This document shows positions 44,910 to 53,952 of a stretch of DNA of 64,000 nucleotides, one piece after another; positions within the stretch are counted from its first letter, which is position 1, and the number at the start of each line of letters is the position of its first letter. The notes under the pieces are model-generated. The model had not been told where the DNA came from. It was given only the letters and a program-made list of their open reading frames with translations, and searched no databases. Where the stretch lies: NCBI GenBank assembly GCA_026126065.1, contig JAHCJY010000001.1:124001-188000 (forward strand), in the 5' to 3' direction. The DNA is from Bauldia sp. Lineage in GTDB: Bacteria; Pseudomonadota; Alphaproteobacteria; Rhizobiales; Kaistiaceae. The position numbers and the translations under genes are program-made.

Positions 44910-45820
44910 CGGCTTTCGCCCGGAACGCCACGCCCCATCTCACGCCCGGCCTGCGCGCGCCGACACCGGAACCGCGGCGTCTGCGCGAAGCCCTCGCGGC
45001 GCTCCGGCCCGAGCCCGGCCTCCTCGACGGAATCTCCGATGTCGGTGCGGTACAGGCGAAGATCTTCGCGGCCGCGGAGGCCGGTGCGATGTCGCGCCTT
45101 TCGGACACGGCGATGCGGCAGGGCGCAGCGGCCTTCCTGTCGCCGCCGCGGCCAATCGGCCGCGATGTCGTCGCAGGGCCGGCGTTTCTTTTCGAGGCAG
45201 AGCGGCGGCGCGGACGCGTTTCGACGAACCTCCTCGCCGCCTATTTCGCCGGCTTCCGCGGCGACGATCCAGAGGTGCAGCGCCTGGCGCGCTTTCTCGA
45301 ACGCGACATGCCGCACTGGCGATTCTTCAGCGCCGATGGCTGGCGCCAGCGCGCCGCGGCATGGCTGCTGCTCGACCCGGGCAACGGGCCCGTGCGTCTC
45401 GCCGAGCGCATGCTCAACATCGCCGATCCGCCGGCCTCCGTCCTCGACTCCGCCGGCCTTCTCGACGGGCGTCGGACCAGCGCCTACGCTCAGGAGGCCT
45501 TCCTCGCCGCCTGCGCATTGACGCGAAAATATCGCTGGGGCGAGGCGCTCGAGAAGCAGCTCCGGCTGATTGCCTGGGCCTCGATCGCCGAGGCCTTTCC
45601 CTATCCGGCGGCGTTCGACGCCTACGCCCTGGCGCTCCTCGCGCCGTGGGAGATGGTGGGCACGATCGGCGAGATCCGTGCACCGCACCGCAAGCGGCTC
45701 GTCGAGGCGCTGCTCCGCGACGGCGGCGATCCGCGATCGGAGGACGCGGCGCGATGGTCCGGCATCGCGGGAACGTCGGCCTATCGCCTCTTCCGCGACT
45801 GGCTCGACCGAACGGACTGA
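44906..45820 (+). CDS. Short ZorC-like protein, lacking the C-terminal part of the EH-signature region
   Basis: A 304-aa protein translated from a GTG that overlaps the ZorB-like stop. The helical repeats (LLAAYFAGFRGDDPEVQRLA, then WRQRAAAWLLLDPGNGPVRL) and the GGDPRSEDAARW segment resemble ZorC. The reading ends at FRDWLDRTD, where full ZorC proteins, as I recall, continue for about 200 residues of EH-signature domain. No continuation is visible in the next bases in any frame, and no ZorD helicase follows. It could be a truncated ZorC or a separate short family. The resemblance is moderate. Confidence 0.55.
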   Translation: MTAFARNATPHLTPGLRAPTPEPRRLREALAALRPEPGLLDGISDVGAVQAKIFAAAEAGAMSRLSDTAMRQGAAAFLSPPRPIGRDVVAGPAFLFEAERRRGRVSTNLLAAYFAGFRGDDPEVQRLARFLERDMPHWRFFSADGWRQRAAAWLLLDPGNGPVRLAERMLNIADPPASVLDSAGLLDGRRTSAYAQEAFLAACALTRKYRWGEALEKQLRLIAWASIAEAFPYPAAFDAYALALLAPWEMVGTIGEIRAPHRKRLVEALLRDGGDPRSEDAARWSGIAGTSAYRLFRDWLDRTD

Positions 45821-45912
45821 GTTCGACCGCAAGAGCTTGATTGCGACCCCGAACGCGCTGACACTGCGGCCGCTCGATGGCCGCGCCCCGCGAAGGCGCG
45901 AGGGGGCTGCCG

Positions 45913-47325
45913 ATGATCATGCTGCGGGACGAATTCGATTCGCCGGGCGCCGCGCTGCGTGCACCGGTCCGCCGGCGCGGCATCGTCTCGTGGTACCTCT
46001 TCGACTGGGCGACGCAGCCCGTCGCCACGCTCATCACGACCTTCGTCATCTCGGTGTTCTTCGAGGGCGTCGTCGCCGACCGCGCCGGCTACACCCCCGC
46101 CGAGGCGCAGTCGGCCTGGGCGTGGACGCTCGCCGCGGCCGGTGTCGTGATAGCGATCTTCTCGCCCGCGCTCGGCTCGATCGCCGACGCCGCTGGCCGG
46201 CGGAAGCCGTGGGTCGTCGCCTTCTCGATCCCGCTCGTCGTCGGCTGCCTGATGATCTGGCTCGCGGTTCCCGGCGAGCCCTCCGCAGTGACGGTGCTTC
46301 TCCTCGGCGTGTTCCTCGCCGTCATCGGCGCGGAGTTCGCACAGGTCTTCACCAACGCCATGATGCCGACGCTCGTGAGCAGCGACCGCATGGGACGGCT
46401 CTCCGGCTCCGGCTGGGCGATGGGCTATCTCGGCGGCACCGTCAGTCTTCTCATCCTGCTGGCGCTGTTCGTGCCCTACCAGGATGACGGCGACACGCTG
46501 TTCGGCCTCGCGCCGCTTCTCGGATCGAGCGAGGAGACCTACGAGGGCGTCCGGGCGACGGGCCTCCTGTCGATCGCCTGGTTCCTCCTCTTCGCCCCGC
46601 CGCTCCTTCTCTTCACGCCGGATGTGCCGCGCGTGATGGGGATCGGCCGCGCCGTGCGGAGCGGGCTTGCCTCGCTGCGCGATACGATCGGCAATGCGCG
46701 CCGCCACCGCACCGCGTTCCGCTTCCTCATCGCCCACATGATCTACGCCGACGGCCTCGCCGGTCTCTTCTCGGTCGGCGCGATCTACGCCTCCGGCACG
46801 TTTGACTGGGGCAGCGGCGAGGCGCTTATCTTCGGCCTGATCGTTGTCGTCGCGGCCGTCCCCGGCGCGTTCTTCGGCGGCAAGCTCGACGACCGTCTCG
46901 GCTCGAAGGCGATCATCGTCGGCAGTCTTGTCCTCCTGTTCGTCGCAAGCGTCGCCGCGCTGTCGGTGACCGACAACCGCGTGCTCTTCTTCATCCCGGT
47001 CGATCCTCCGATGGTGGACGACGGCATGTTCGCCTCGATGTCCGAGCGCCTCTACCTCATCATCGGCGCGGTTATCGGCATCGTCTCGGGTCCGCTCCAG
47101 GCCGCGAGCCGCACGATGATCGTCAAACTCGCCCCGCCGGGCCATACGGCGCAGTTCTTCGGCCTCTTCGCCCTCTCCGGGAAGCTCACGACCTTCATCG
47201 CCGCGGCCGCGATCGCCGCGCTGACGGCCATCAGCGACAGCCAGCGCATCGGCATCTCGATCCTCCTCGTGTTCTTCATCGCCGGGCTGATCCTCATGCG
47301 TGGCGTCCGCGCCCCGCGGGGGTAG
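45913..47325 (+). CDS. MFS transporter, UMF1/Atg22-like
   Basis: A 470-aa, 12-helix transporter. VSWYLFDWATQPVATLITTF is the usual opening of the UMF1 branch. The cytoplasmic signature between helices 2 and 3 is GSIADAAGRRKPWV, and GKLDDRLGSKAII marks the second half. Later helices include YLIIGAVIGIVSGPLQAASR and FFGLFALSGKLTTFI. Substrate unknown; relatives have been linked to small-molecule efflux. GAGGGGG lies six bases before the ATG at 45913. It is the next gene after the Zorya-like operon, 90 bp away. Confidence 0.87.
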   Translation: MIMLRDEFDSPGAALRAPVRRRGIVSWYLFDWATQPVATLITTFVISVFFEGVVADRAGYTPAEAQSAWAWTLAAAGVVIAIFSPALGSIADAAGRRKPWVVAFSIPLVVGCLMIWLAVPGEPSAVTVLLLGVFLAVIGAEFAQVFTNAMMPTLVSSDRMGRLSGSGWAMGYLGGTVSLLILLALFVPYQDDGDTLFGLAPLLGSSEETYEGVRATGLLSIAWFLLFAPPLLLFTPDVPRVMGIGRAVRSGLASLRDTIGNARRHRTAFRFLIAHMIYADGLAGLFSVGAIYASGTFDWGSGEALIFGLIVVVAAVPGAFFGGKLDDRLGSKAIIVGSLVLLFVASVAALSVTDNRVLFFIPVDPPMVDDGMFASMSERLYLIIGAVIGIVSGPLQAASRTMIVKLAPPGHTAQFFGLFALSGKLTTFIAAAAIAALTAISDSQRIGISILLVFFIAGLILMRGVRAPRG

Positions 47326-47383
47326 AACTGGAGGGAGAAAGCTCTCAAACGGCGCCGAGGAACTCCAATCTCACCTCACACCT

Positions 47384-47513
47384 CGTCGTCCCCGGGCTTG
47401 ACCCGGGGACCCATGATGACAATCGCCACGACGGAGGTTTCGGCGACGGCTGTCCGGTACTCCGCCCGTGGGGAGGGTCATCATGGGTTGCCGGGTCAAG
47501 CCCGGCAAAGACG
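47384..47513. repeat. Intergenic inverted repeat of a second family
   Basis: The left arm 47384-47420 (CGTCGTCCCCGGGCTTGACC onward to CCCATGATGAC) is matched by the right arm 47477-47513 (GTCATCATGGGTTGCCGGGT onward to CGGCAAAGACG). Only a few mismatches separate the arms. The GGGCTTGACCCGG core recurs in many alphaproteobacterial genomes. Confidence 0.85.
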
Positions 47514-47593
47514 AAGAAGGGGAATGAAGTGGGCCGAAGGGATGCCTTTCCCGAACGGCGTCACGACCGGCCGGTTGCTCAAATCCCCACACC

Positions 47594-47731
47594 CCGTCGT
47601 TCCGGGGCCGCGAAGCGGAACCCGGAACCCTTTGTTCGTATGACGGGCCTTCGGATCCACCGCACACCTGAACGCCGTGCCCACCGCACAAAGGGTTCCT
47701 GCTCTCCGCTGCGCTCCGGCCGGAACGACGG
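47594..47731. repeat. Intergenic inverted repeat, family member 2
   Basis: Same family as 39007-39129. The left arm 47594-47635 opens CCGTCGTTCCGGGGCCGCGA and runs to CCGGAACCCTTTGT. The right arm 47688-47731 begins ACAAAGGGTTCC and ends CCGGAACGACGG. With the element at 47384 it fills most of the 540 bases between the MFS gene and the gene at 47864; I see no gene there. Confidence 0.85.
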
Positions 47732-47863
47732 AGTGAGTTGTTTCACCTGAACGCCAGCCAACGACCGCCTCAGATCGGGTTCAGCAGCGGGCCACTACAC
47801 CCGTGTCCATCGAATTCACCGGTGCCGCCGTGAACGGCGCCAGAAACCCGAAGGACAACGACA

Positions 47864-48238
47864 ATGACCCGCTCCCTCAAGACCCTCCTCGCCGCCTCGA
47901 TCGCCCTCGGCACCGTCGGTGTCGCCACGGCCGCTTCGGCGCAGCCCTATGTCGTCATGCCGGTGGTCATCAACCCGCAGGCCTGTGACTACTACGCCCA
48001 GAACTATGCCACCGGCCACGCCGGCCCGAAGAACCGCCAGGTGATCGTCGGCACGCTGCTCGGCGCCGGCGCGGGCTTCCTGGTCGGTGGTTTCGGCTTC
48101 GGCGCCCCGGGCGTCGGTGCGGCGGTCGGCGCCGGTGTCGGCGCCCTTGGTGGTGCGGCGATCGGCAATCCGCAGTGGAACGCTGCGTATAACGCCGCCT
48201 TCTCGGCCTGCATGCAGGGCTACGCGCTGCCCTACTAG
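47864..48238 (+). CDS. Exported glycine-zipper protein
   Basis: A 124-aa protein. The signal peptide MTRSLKTLLAASIALGTVGV leads to a short Cys-containing segment (INPQACDYYAQNYA), then a glycine-zipper helix pair (LLGAGAGFLVGGFGFGAPG, VGAAVGAGVGALGGAAIGNP) like that of Rick_17kDa/OmpA-linked surface antigens. Such zippers insert in or pack on membranes. AAGGA lies 8 bases before ATG. Standalone, after repeats. Confidence 0.8.
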   Translation: MTRSLKTLLAASIALGTVGVATAASAQPYVVMPVVINPQACDYYAQNYATGHAGPKNRQVIVGTLLGAGAGFLVGGFGFGAPGVGAAVGAGVGALGGAAIGNPQWNAAYNAAFSACMQGYALPY

Positions 48239-48335
48239 TTTCGCGAACGGATCGGCGGCGGTTCCCCGCCCCCCTACCGACCGTCGATCCCGACCGGCCC
48301 GTCTGCCTCACGGCAGGCGGGCTTGGTGCGTTCGA

Positions 48336-48743
48336 TCAGGTCTTTGACAGCTCCATGATCCGCTGCCACTCGGCGTCGGTAACCGGTTGCACCGAAAGGC
48401 GCGGGGCGCGGGCGAGCGTGCCGTCCTTCAGCAGCGCATCCGCCTTCACCTCGGCCAGAGTTACCGGCCGCTTCAGCGCCTCGACGGCGCGGAGATCGAC
48501 CGCCGGATAGGCCGCGTCGGTGGAATCGGGATGCGCTTCGCCCACCACCTCGGCGATGCCGACGACCTGCTTCTCCTTGCCGGTGTGGTAGAAGAAGACG
48601 CGGTCGCCCTTCCTCATCTCGCGCATGTGGCGGTTGGCCTGCGGGTTGCGGACGCCGGTCCATTCTCCCCCCTTGGCGCCCTGTTTCATCTGGTCGTCCC
48701 ACGACCAGGATTCGGGCTCCGTCTTCACCAGCCAGTGCGCCAT
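48336..48743 (-). CDS. EVE domain protein
   Basis: A 135-aa EVE/PUA-like domain, which binds modified bases in nucleic acids. Diagnostic residues are HWLVKTEPESWSWDD, EWTGVRNPQANRHMREMRKG, and VFFYHTGKEKQVVGIAEVVG. AGGAG lies 9 bases before the ATG at 48743. It is only 11 bp downstream of gpsA, and the tsaD-gpsA-EVE order is a common alphaproteobacterial arrangement, so it is likely in that operon. Confidence 0.9.
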   Translation of the reverse strand: MAHWLVKTEPESWSWDDQMKQGAKGGEWTGVRNPQANRHMREMRKGDRVFFYHTGKEKQVVGIAEVVGEAHPDSTDAAYPAVDLRAVEALKRPVTLAEVKADALLKDGTLARAPRLSVQPVTDAEWQRIMELSKT

Positions 48744-48754
48744 TCGAGAAACTC

Positions 48755-49723
48755 CTAGTCGCTCTCCCGCCGGATCGGCCGGCTCATCAGCTGCTCCACG
48801 ACCTCGTCCACCGTCAGCACCCCGCCGAGGACGGCGGCGACCGCGGCCGTGACCGGCATCGAGATGCCGCGCTCCTCCGCAAGCCGGTGCGCGATCTCGG
48901 CGGTGGCGACGCCCTCCGCGAGGAGGTTCGGGATCGGCCGCCCGGCGCCGAGCGCAAGCCCGACCGAAAAATTCCGCGACTGCGCGGTGGAGCAGGTGAG
49001 CACGACATCGCCGAGGCCCGAAAGCCCCATCAGCGTTTCCGCCTTCGCGCCGTTCGCCTCGGCGAAGCGGCGGATCTCGGCAAAGCCGCGCGCGATGAGC
49101 GCGGCGCTGGCGCTGGCGCCAAGGCCGCGTCCGGCCACAATGCCGGCCGCTATGGCGAGAACATTCTTGAGCGCACCGCCGAGTTCGACGCCGACGATGT
49201 CCGTCTCGGCATAGGGGCGGAAGGACGGCCCGGCCAGCGCCCGGCTGAGTTCCAGCGCGATATCCATCTTCGCCGTCGCAAGCGTTACCGCCGTCGGCAG
49301 GCCCTTTGCCACGTCCGCAGCAAAGCTCGGGCCGGACAGGACGGCGACCTCGACCGCGGGCGCCACCTCGCCGAGCACCTCGGACAGCCGGCGCCCGGTC
49401 GCCTGCTCGATGCCCTTGGCGGCGATCACTACCGGGATGTTGGCCTCGATGAACGGCGCGGCCTCGGCGGCCGCAACGCGGAACTCCTGGGCCGGCACTG
49501 CGATGATCACCATGTCCGCCACGCAGGCGTCGGCGATGGCATGGGTCCCGGCAATGTTGGCCTCGACACCCATGTGGCTCGGAGCCGCGCGCTGCTGGTT
49601 GATCGCCGCGACCGTCGCCGGCTCGCGGGCATAGACTATGACGTGGCGCCCGGCGCGTGCGGCGACGAGCGCCAGCGCGGTGCCCCACGCGCCGCCGCCG
49701 ATGATGCCGATACGCTGGATCAT
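48755..49723 (-). CDS. gpsA: Glycerol-3-phosphate dehydrogenase [NAD(P)+]
   Basis: Makes sn-glycerol 3-phosphate from dihydroxyacetone phosphate for phospholipid synthesis. The 322-aa product begins with the Rossmann loop [20 protein letters not shown], then [38 protein letters not shown], the catalytic-lysine block [18 protein letters not shown], and [13 protein letters not shown]. The start ATG at 49723 overlaps the tsaD stop (ATGA). Long upstream readings are shadows of tsaD. Confidence 0.95.
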   Translation of the reverse strand: MIQRIGIIGGGAWGTALALVAARAGRHVIVYAREPATVAAINQQRAAPSHMGVEANIAGTHAIADACVADMVIIAVPAQEFRVAAAEAAPFIEANIPVVIAAKGIEQATGRRLSEVLGEVAPAVEVAVLSGPSFAADVAKGLPTAVTLATAKMDIALELSRALAGPSFRPYAETDIVGVELGGALKNVLAIAAGIVAGRGLGASASAALIARGFAEIRRFAEANGAKAETLMGLSGLGDVVLTCSTAQSRNFSVGLALGAGRPIPNLLAEGVATAEIAHRLAEERGISMPVTAAVAAVLGGVLTVDEVVEQLMSRPIRRESD

Positions 49724-50796
49724 GCCTTCGCCCCCTTGATGCCGGCGCCGAACCCTAGAACGTCCGCGTCGAGCGGCCAACGGGGACGGGCGGCGACCTG
49801 GAGGTCGTCCCGCCGGCCCGCCGCAAGCCACTCGGCCCCTGCCCAGGCGACCATCGCCGCATTGTCGGTGCAGAGCGCGAGCGGTGGCGCCACGAGGTGA
49901 AAGCCGGTGGCGGCCGCAAGGTCGCCGAGGCTCGCGCGGATCATGCCGTTGGCCGCCACGCCGCCCGCGATGACGAGCGCCGGCTCGACCGGCGCGCCCT
50001 CGGTGCGGAAGCGCTTCAGGGCGTTGTCGACGCGATCGACCACCGTCTCCGCCACCGCGAACTGGAACGACGCACACAGGTCCGCGACGTCCGTCGGGGA
50101 CAGCGGCGCCAGCCGCTCAGCCTCGAGCCGCACCGCCGTCTTGAGGCCCGACAGCGAGAAATCGGAGCCCGGCCGGCCACGCATCGGCCGCGGGAAGTCG
50201 AAGCGCTGGAGGTCGCCCGAGCGTGCCGCCCGCTCCACCGCCGGGCCGCCGGGATAGGGGAGGCCGAGGAGCTTTGCGGTCTTGTCGAAGGCTTCGCCGA
50301 GGGCATCGTCGATCGTCGTGCCGTAGCGCCGATACCGGCCGAGGCCCTCGACGCGAAGGATCTGGGTGTGGCCGCCCGAAGCGAGGAGGAGGAGATACGG
50401 GAAGGACAGTCCGTGCGTCAGTCGCGCGGTCAGCGCGTGCGCCTCGAGATGGTTGACGCCGATGAGCGGCTTCCCGGAGGCGAAGGCAAGCGCTTTCGCC
50501 GTCGTCAGCCCAACGAGCACCGCGCCGATCAGGCCCGGTCCCGCGGTCGCTGCGATGCCGTCGATCTCCGCCAGGGTGACGCCGGCATCGCCGAGGGCGG
50601 CGGCGATGACGCCGTCGAGCGCCTCGACATGGGCGCGGGCGGCGATCTCGGGAACAACGCCGCCAAACGCGGCGTGCTCCTCGACCTGGCTGAGGACGAT
50701 GCTGGAGCGGATCGTGCCGCTGCCGTCCTCGTCGTCCCGGAGGACGACGGCGGCGGCGGTCTCGTCGCAGCTCGTTTCGATGCCCAGCACGATCAT
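49720..50796 (-). CDS. tsaD: tRNA threonylcarbamoyladenosine transferase
   Basis: Transfers threonylcarbamoyl to A37 of ANN-decoding tRNAs, with TsaB and TsaE. The 358-aa product shows [16 protein letters not shown], the metal histidines in [42 protein letters not shown], and [13 protein letters not shown] with [12 protein letters not shown] at the nucleotide site. First gene of a leftward unit with gpsA and the EVE gene. Divergent from hemC across 94 bp. Confidence 0.96.
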   Translation of the reverse strand: MIVLGIETSCDETAAAVVLRDDEDGSGTIRSSIVLSQVEEHAAFGGVVPEIAARAHVEALDGVIAAALGDAGVTLAEIDGIAATAGPGLIGAVLVGLTTAKALAFASGKPLIGVNHLEAHALTARLTHGLSFPYLLLLASGGHTQILRVEGLGRYRRYGTTIDDALGEAFDKTAKLLGLPYPGGPAVERAARSGDLQRFDFPRPMRGRPGSDFSLSGLKTAVRLEAERLAPLSPTDVADLCASFQFAVAETVVDRVDNALKRFRTEGAPVEPALVIAGGVAANGMIRASLGDLAAATGFHLVAPPLALCTDNAAMVAWAGAEWLAAGRRDDLQVAARPRWPLDADVLGFGAGIKGAKA

Positions 50797-50890
50797 GCGG
50801 ACACGGCCATCGCCAGGGTTGCCTTCATTCCGCGATCGGATCGTCTATGGTGCCCGCCCATTCGCCCCCCTAGCATCGGGACGCTCCGGC

Positions 50891-51817
50891 TTGCAAACGC
50901 CCCTTCTACGCCTCGGCACCCGCGGCAGTCCGCTCGCCCTCGCGCAGGCCCACGAGATCGCCGGCCGCCTTGCCGAATCCCATGGCTTCGACCGCTCCGA
51001 GGTCGAGATCGTTGTCATCACGACGAGCGGCGATGCCATCCTCGACCGGCCGCTGTCCGAAGCGGGCGGCAAGGGGCTGTTCACCAAGGAGATCGAGGAG
51101 GCGCTGCTCGACGGCCGGATCGACCTGGCGGTCCACTCGTCCAAGGACATGCCGACCGTTCTCCCCGACGGACTCGACCTTGCCGCGTTCCCGCCGCGCG
51201 AGGATGTGCGCGATGCCTTCCTGTCGACGGGGGCCGCCACGCTCGCCGACCTGCCGCCGGGAGCCGTCCTCGGCACGTCGTCGCTGCGCCGGAAGGCGAT
51301 GGCGCTGATGGCCCGGCCGGACCTGCGGGTCGTCGAGTTCCGCGGCAATGTCGCGACCCGGATGCGCAAGCTCGAGGAGGGGGTCGCCGACGCCACGCTG
51401 CTCGCGCTTGCCGGCCTCAACCGCCTCGGTCTTTCGGACCATGTCGCGAGCGTGCTCGAGGTGTGGGACTTCCTGCCGGCAGTCGGCCAGGGCGCGATCG
51501 GCATCGAGACGCGGACCGATGACCTGCGCGTCCGCGAACTGCTTGCGCCGGTGAACGACCCGGCGACGGCGACGGCGCTCCATGCGGAGCGCGCCTTCCT
51601 CGCCACGCTCGACGGCTCCTGCCGGACGCCGATCGGCGGCCTTGCCACGGTGAGCGGCGCGGAGGTCCATTTCGAGGGCATCATCGTCTCGCCGGACGGG
51701 ACGCGCGCACATCGTGCGGCGCGGACCGGCCCCGTCGCCGACGCCGCTGCCATGGGACATGACGCCGGTGCGGAACTTGCACGCCGCGGGGGACCGGATT
51801 TCTTCACCGGGGGCTAG
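50891..51817 (+). CDS. hemC: Porphobilinogen deaminase
   Basis: Polymerises four porphobilinogens to hydroxymethylbilane in tetrapyrrole synthesis. Key features are RLGTRGSPLALAQAHEIAGR, KGLFTKEIEEALLDGRIDLA, VHSSKDMP, LGTSSLRRKA, FRGNVATRMRKLEEG, and the cofactor-binding Cys in LDGSCRTPIGG. The start is TTG at 50891, giving MQTPLLRLGTRGS; the ribosome site is weak but no other start fits. Length 308 aa. The stop abuts the hemD start directly. Confidence 0.95.
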   Translation: MQTPLLRLGTRGSPLALAQAHEIAGRLAESHGFDRSEVEIVVITTSGDAILDRPLSEAGGKGLFTKEIEEALLDGRIDLAVHSSKDMPTVLPDGLDLAAFPPREDVRDAFLSTGAATLADLPPGAVLGTSSLRRKAMALMARPDLRVVEFRGNVATRMRKLEEGVADATLLALAGLNRLGLSDHVASVLEVWDFLPAVGQGAIGIETRTDDLRVRELLAPVNDPATATALHAERAFLATLDGSCRTPIGGLATVSGAEVHFEGIIVSPDGTRAHRAARTGPVADAAAMGHDAGAELARRGGPDFFTGG

Positions 51818-52534
51818 ATGCGCCTTCTTGTGACCCGTCCACAGCCGGACGCCAACCGTACGGCAACGCGGTTGCGGGCGCTGGGTCACGCGCCGCTCGT
51901 GCAGCCGATGCTGTCGCCGGAATACCTCCATCTCGACATCCCCGGCGTTCCCGGAGCGATCGTCGTCACCAGCCGCAACGGCGTTCGCGCCCTCGCCTTC
52001 CTTCCCAACGCCGCCCGCTGGACCCGCGTGCCGCTGTTCGCGGTCGGCGCCGCGACCGCCGCGGCGGCCCGGCAGGCGGGCTTTGCCGATGTCCGGTCCG
52101 CCGACGGCGACAGCATGGCTCTCGCCGACCTCATTAGCGCCACGCTCGATCCCGCTGTCGGGGATGTCCTTTACCCCGCCGCCGAGAACCGGCGCCCCGA
52201 CCTCGAACGGATATTGCCCGAGCGCGGCTTCGCGCTGCGGGTCGCGGTCGCCTACCGGATGTGCCCGGCCGAGGCGCTCGCGACACCTGTCCGGACGGCG
52301 CTCGCCGGCCGGGAGATCGACGGCATCCTCCTCTATTCCGCGCGGACCGCCGTCATATTCGCCGGCCTCGTCGCGGCCGCGGGCCTTAACGACGCGTTGG
52401 CGGAGGCCGGGATATACGCCATATCAAGGGCGACGGCCGACGCGGCGGCCTGGCCGGATCCTTCCCGGCTGAGGATCGCAGCGGAACCCACCGAGGAGGC
52501 GATCCTCGCGCTTCTCGGCGGGTCGCAGGCCTGA
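51818..52534 (+). CDS. hemD: Uroporphyrinogen-III synthase
   Basis: Closes and inverts hydroxymethylbilane to uroporphyrinogen III. The family is weakly conserved, but LLVTRPQPDANRTATRLRAL, IVVTSRNGVRALAF, PLFAVGAATAAAARQAG, LYPAAENRRPDLE, and ILLYSARTAVIFAGLV follow its usual order. 238 aa. It starts immediately after the hemC stop, which strongly supports the call. Confidence 0.9.
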   Translation: MRLLVTRPQPDANRTATRLRALGHAPLVQPMLSPEYLHLDIPGVPGAIVVTSRNGVRALAFLPNAARWTRVPLFAVGAATAAAARQAGFADVRSADGDSMALADLISATLDPAVGDVLYPAAENRRPDLERILPERGFALRVAVAYRMCPAEALATPVRTALAGREIDGILLYSARTAVIFAGLVAAAGLNDALAEAGIYAISRATADAAAWPDPSRLRIAAEPTEEAILALLGGSQA

Positions 52535-52572
52535 AACGCAAGCGACCGGCCGCCCGCGCCGGAAGGGGCAGC

Positions 52573-53952
52573 ATGGCCGAAGGCGACCAGAACCGACCGA
52601 GGCAGACGGGCCGTCGGCCGGCCCAGAAGGCCCCCGTCACGATCGACCTCCCCGCCGAGCGCGTCGAGCCGGCGCCGGCGGCCGCCGTGGCCGCGCCGCC
52701 TCCGACCGACAGCCCGCGCCGCCCGGCATCCGGTCCCGCTCCGTCGGTGCCGCCGGGTTCCCTCCCCAAAGGCGGGGCACGCGCCGGTCCCGACACCCAT
52801 TCCGGACGGCCGCGGGCCGGTCGCGGCATGTTCGTCCTCGGCGTGGTCCTCGGTGCGGTCATCGGCGGCGCGGTGGTCTTCGCCGCAGGCTGGTTCCTCG
52901 TGCGGGACCGGCTCGGTTCGTCTGGCGCCGATGGCGAAGCCACAGAGATGGCGACCGCGGCCCTCGCAACCGCGCAACGCCTGCAGGAGGACGTCAACCT
53001 CCTCAGGACGCAGCAGGCGATAGCGCCCGCCGCGACCGCCGACATTTCACGCATCCAGGAGCGCCTCGCCGCGCTCGAGACCGCTACGCAGGACCTGCCG
53101 AGCCTCCGCACCGGCGTTGCGGACGCCGGCCGGACGGCCGCGAACGCCGTCACCACCGCCAACGGCCAGACCGCCGCCATCGACCAGCTCGCCGCCAGCA
53201 TCGCCAGTCTCGAACAGCGGCTGCTGACGACCGCCGCCGCCGGCGGCGATCCGGCCGCGATCACCCGGCTCAACCAGGACCTCGCAGCGTTCGAGCAGCG
53301 CATCGCGGCGCTCGAACGCGCCGGTCCGTCGACGCAGCTCACCACGCTGCAGCGGCGCGTCGACGACCTCGCGCAGCAGGTCGCGAACTTCGCCACCACC
53401 GCGACGGCCATGCAGGGCGACACGGCGGAGCGCGAGAGGACGGAGGCGGCGGCCCGCGCGCTTGCCCTTGCCGGCCTTGAAGCGGCCGCGGCGCGAGGGG
53501 AGCCTTTCGCCGGCCAGATTGCAGTCCTCAGCCAGCTCGGCATCGCGCCGTCGGCGCTGACGGCGCTCCGGGCCTACGCGTCCGACCCGCCCCCCACCGC
53601 GGCGGAACTTGCCGCGGAGTTCCCCGCCGTCGCGGACGCGGTCCTTCAGGCGACGGCCGTCGCCGACCCCGACGCGAACTTCATCGAGCGTCTCCTCGGC
53701 AACGCGCGGACGGTCATCACCATCCGGCCGACGGAGCCGATCGAGGGCACGACGCCGGCGGCCATCCTGTCGCGCATGCAGGCGGCCGCCAATGAAGGAA
53801 ACTTCGCCGCCGCGCTCGCCGAGCGCGATGCGCTGCCCGACGCGGGGCAGGCCGCATCGGCGGCCTGGGCCGCCCGCGCGTCGGCCCGCTTCGCCCTCGA
53901 TGCCGCGGTCGATCGTCTCGTTGCCACGATGGGAATTGCGGCGACGCCATGA
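52573..53952 (+). CDS. Mic60/mitofilin-like inner-membrane protein
   Basis: A 459-aa protein of the alphaproteobacterial mitofilin family. It has a Pro-rich cytoplasmic N-terminus (1-85), one transmembrane helix (about 86-108, MFVLGVVLGAVIGGAVVFAA), a long coiled coil (about 120-300, DISRIQERLAALETATQDL), and a helical mitofilin-type C-terminus (FIERLLGNARTVITIRP, then ILSRMQAAANEGNF). In mitochondria Mic60 shapes cristae junctions; bacterial members shape intracytoplasmic membranes. Synteny between hemD and hemY is the usual one. Its stop overlaps the hemY start (ATGA). Confidence 0.85.
   Translation: MAEGDQNRPRQTGRRPAQKAPVTIDLPAERVEPAPAAAVAAPPPTDSPRRPASGPAPSVPPGSLPKGGARAGPDTHSGRPRAGRGMFVLGVVLGAVIGGAVVFAAGWFLVRDRLGSSGADGEATEMATAALATAQRLQEDVNLLRTQQAIAPAATADISRIQERLAALETATQDLPSLRTGVADAGRTAANAVTTANGQTAAIDQLAASIASLEQRLLTTAAAGGDPAAITRLNQDLAAFEQRIAALERAGPSTQLTTLQRRVDDLAQQVANFATTATAMQGDTAERERTEAAARALALAGLEAAAARGEPFAGQIAVLSQLGIAPSALTALRAYASDPPPTAAELAAEFPAVADAVLQATAVADPDANFIERLLGNARTVITIRPTEPIEGTTPAAILSRMQAAANEGNFAAALAERDALPDAGQAASAAWAARASARFALDAAVDRLVATMGIAATP

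Noticed and set aside
49724..50077. A longer N-terminus for gpsA
   Set aside because: It overlaps tsaD out of frame; the Rossmann loop begins right at the ATG at 49723.
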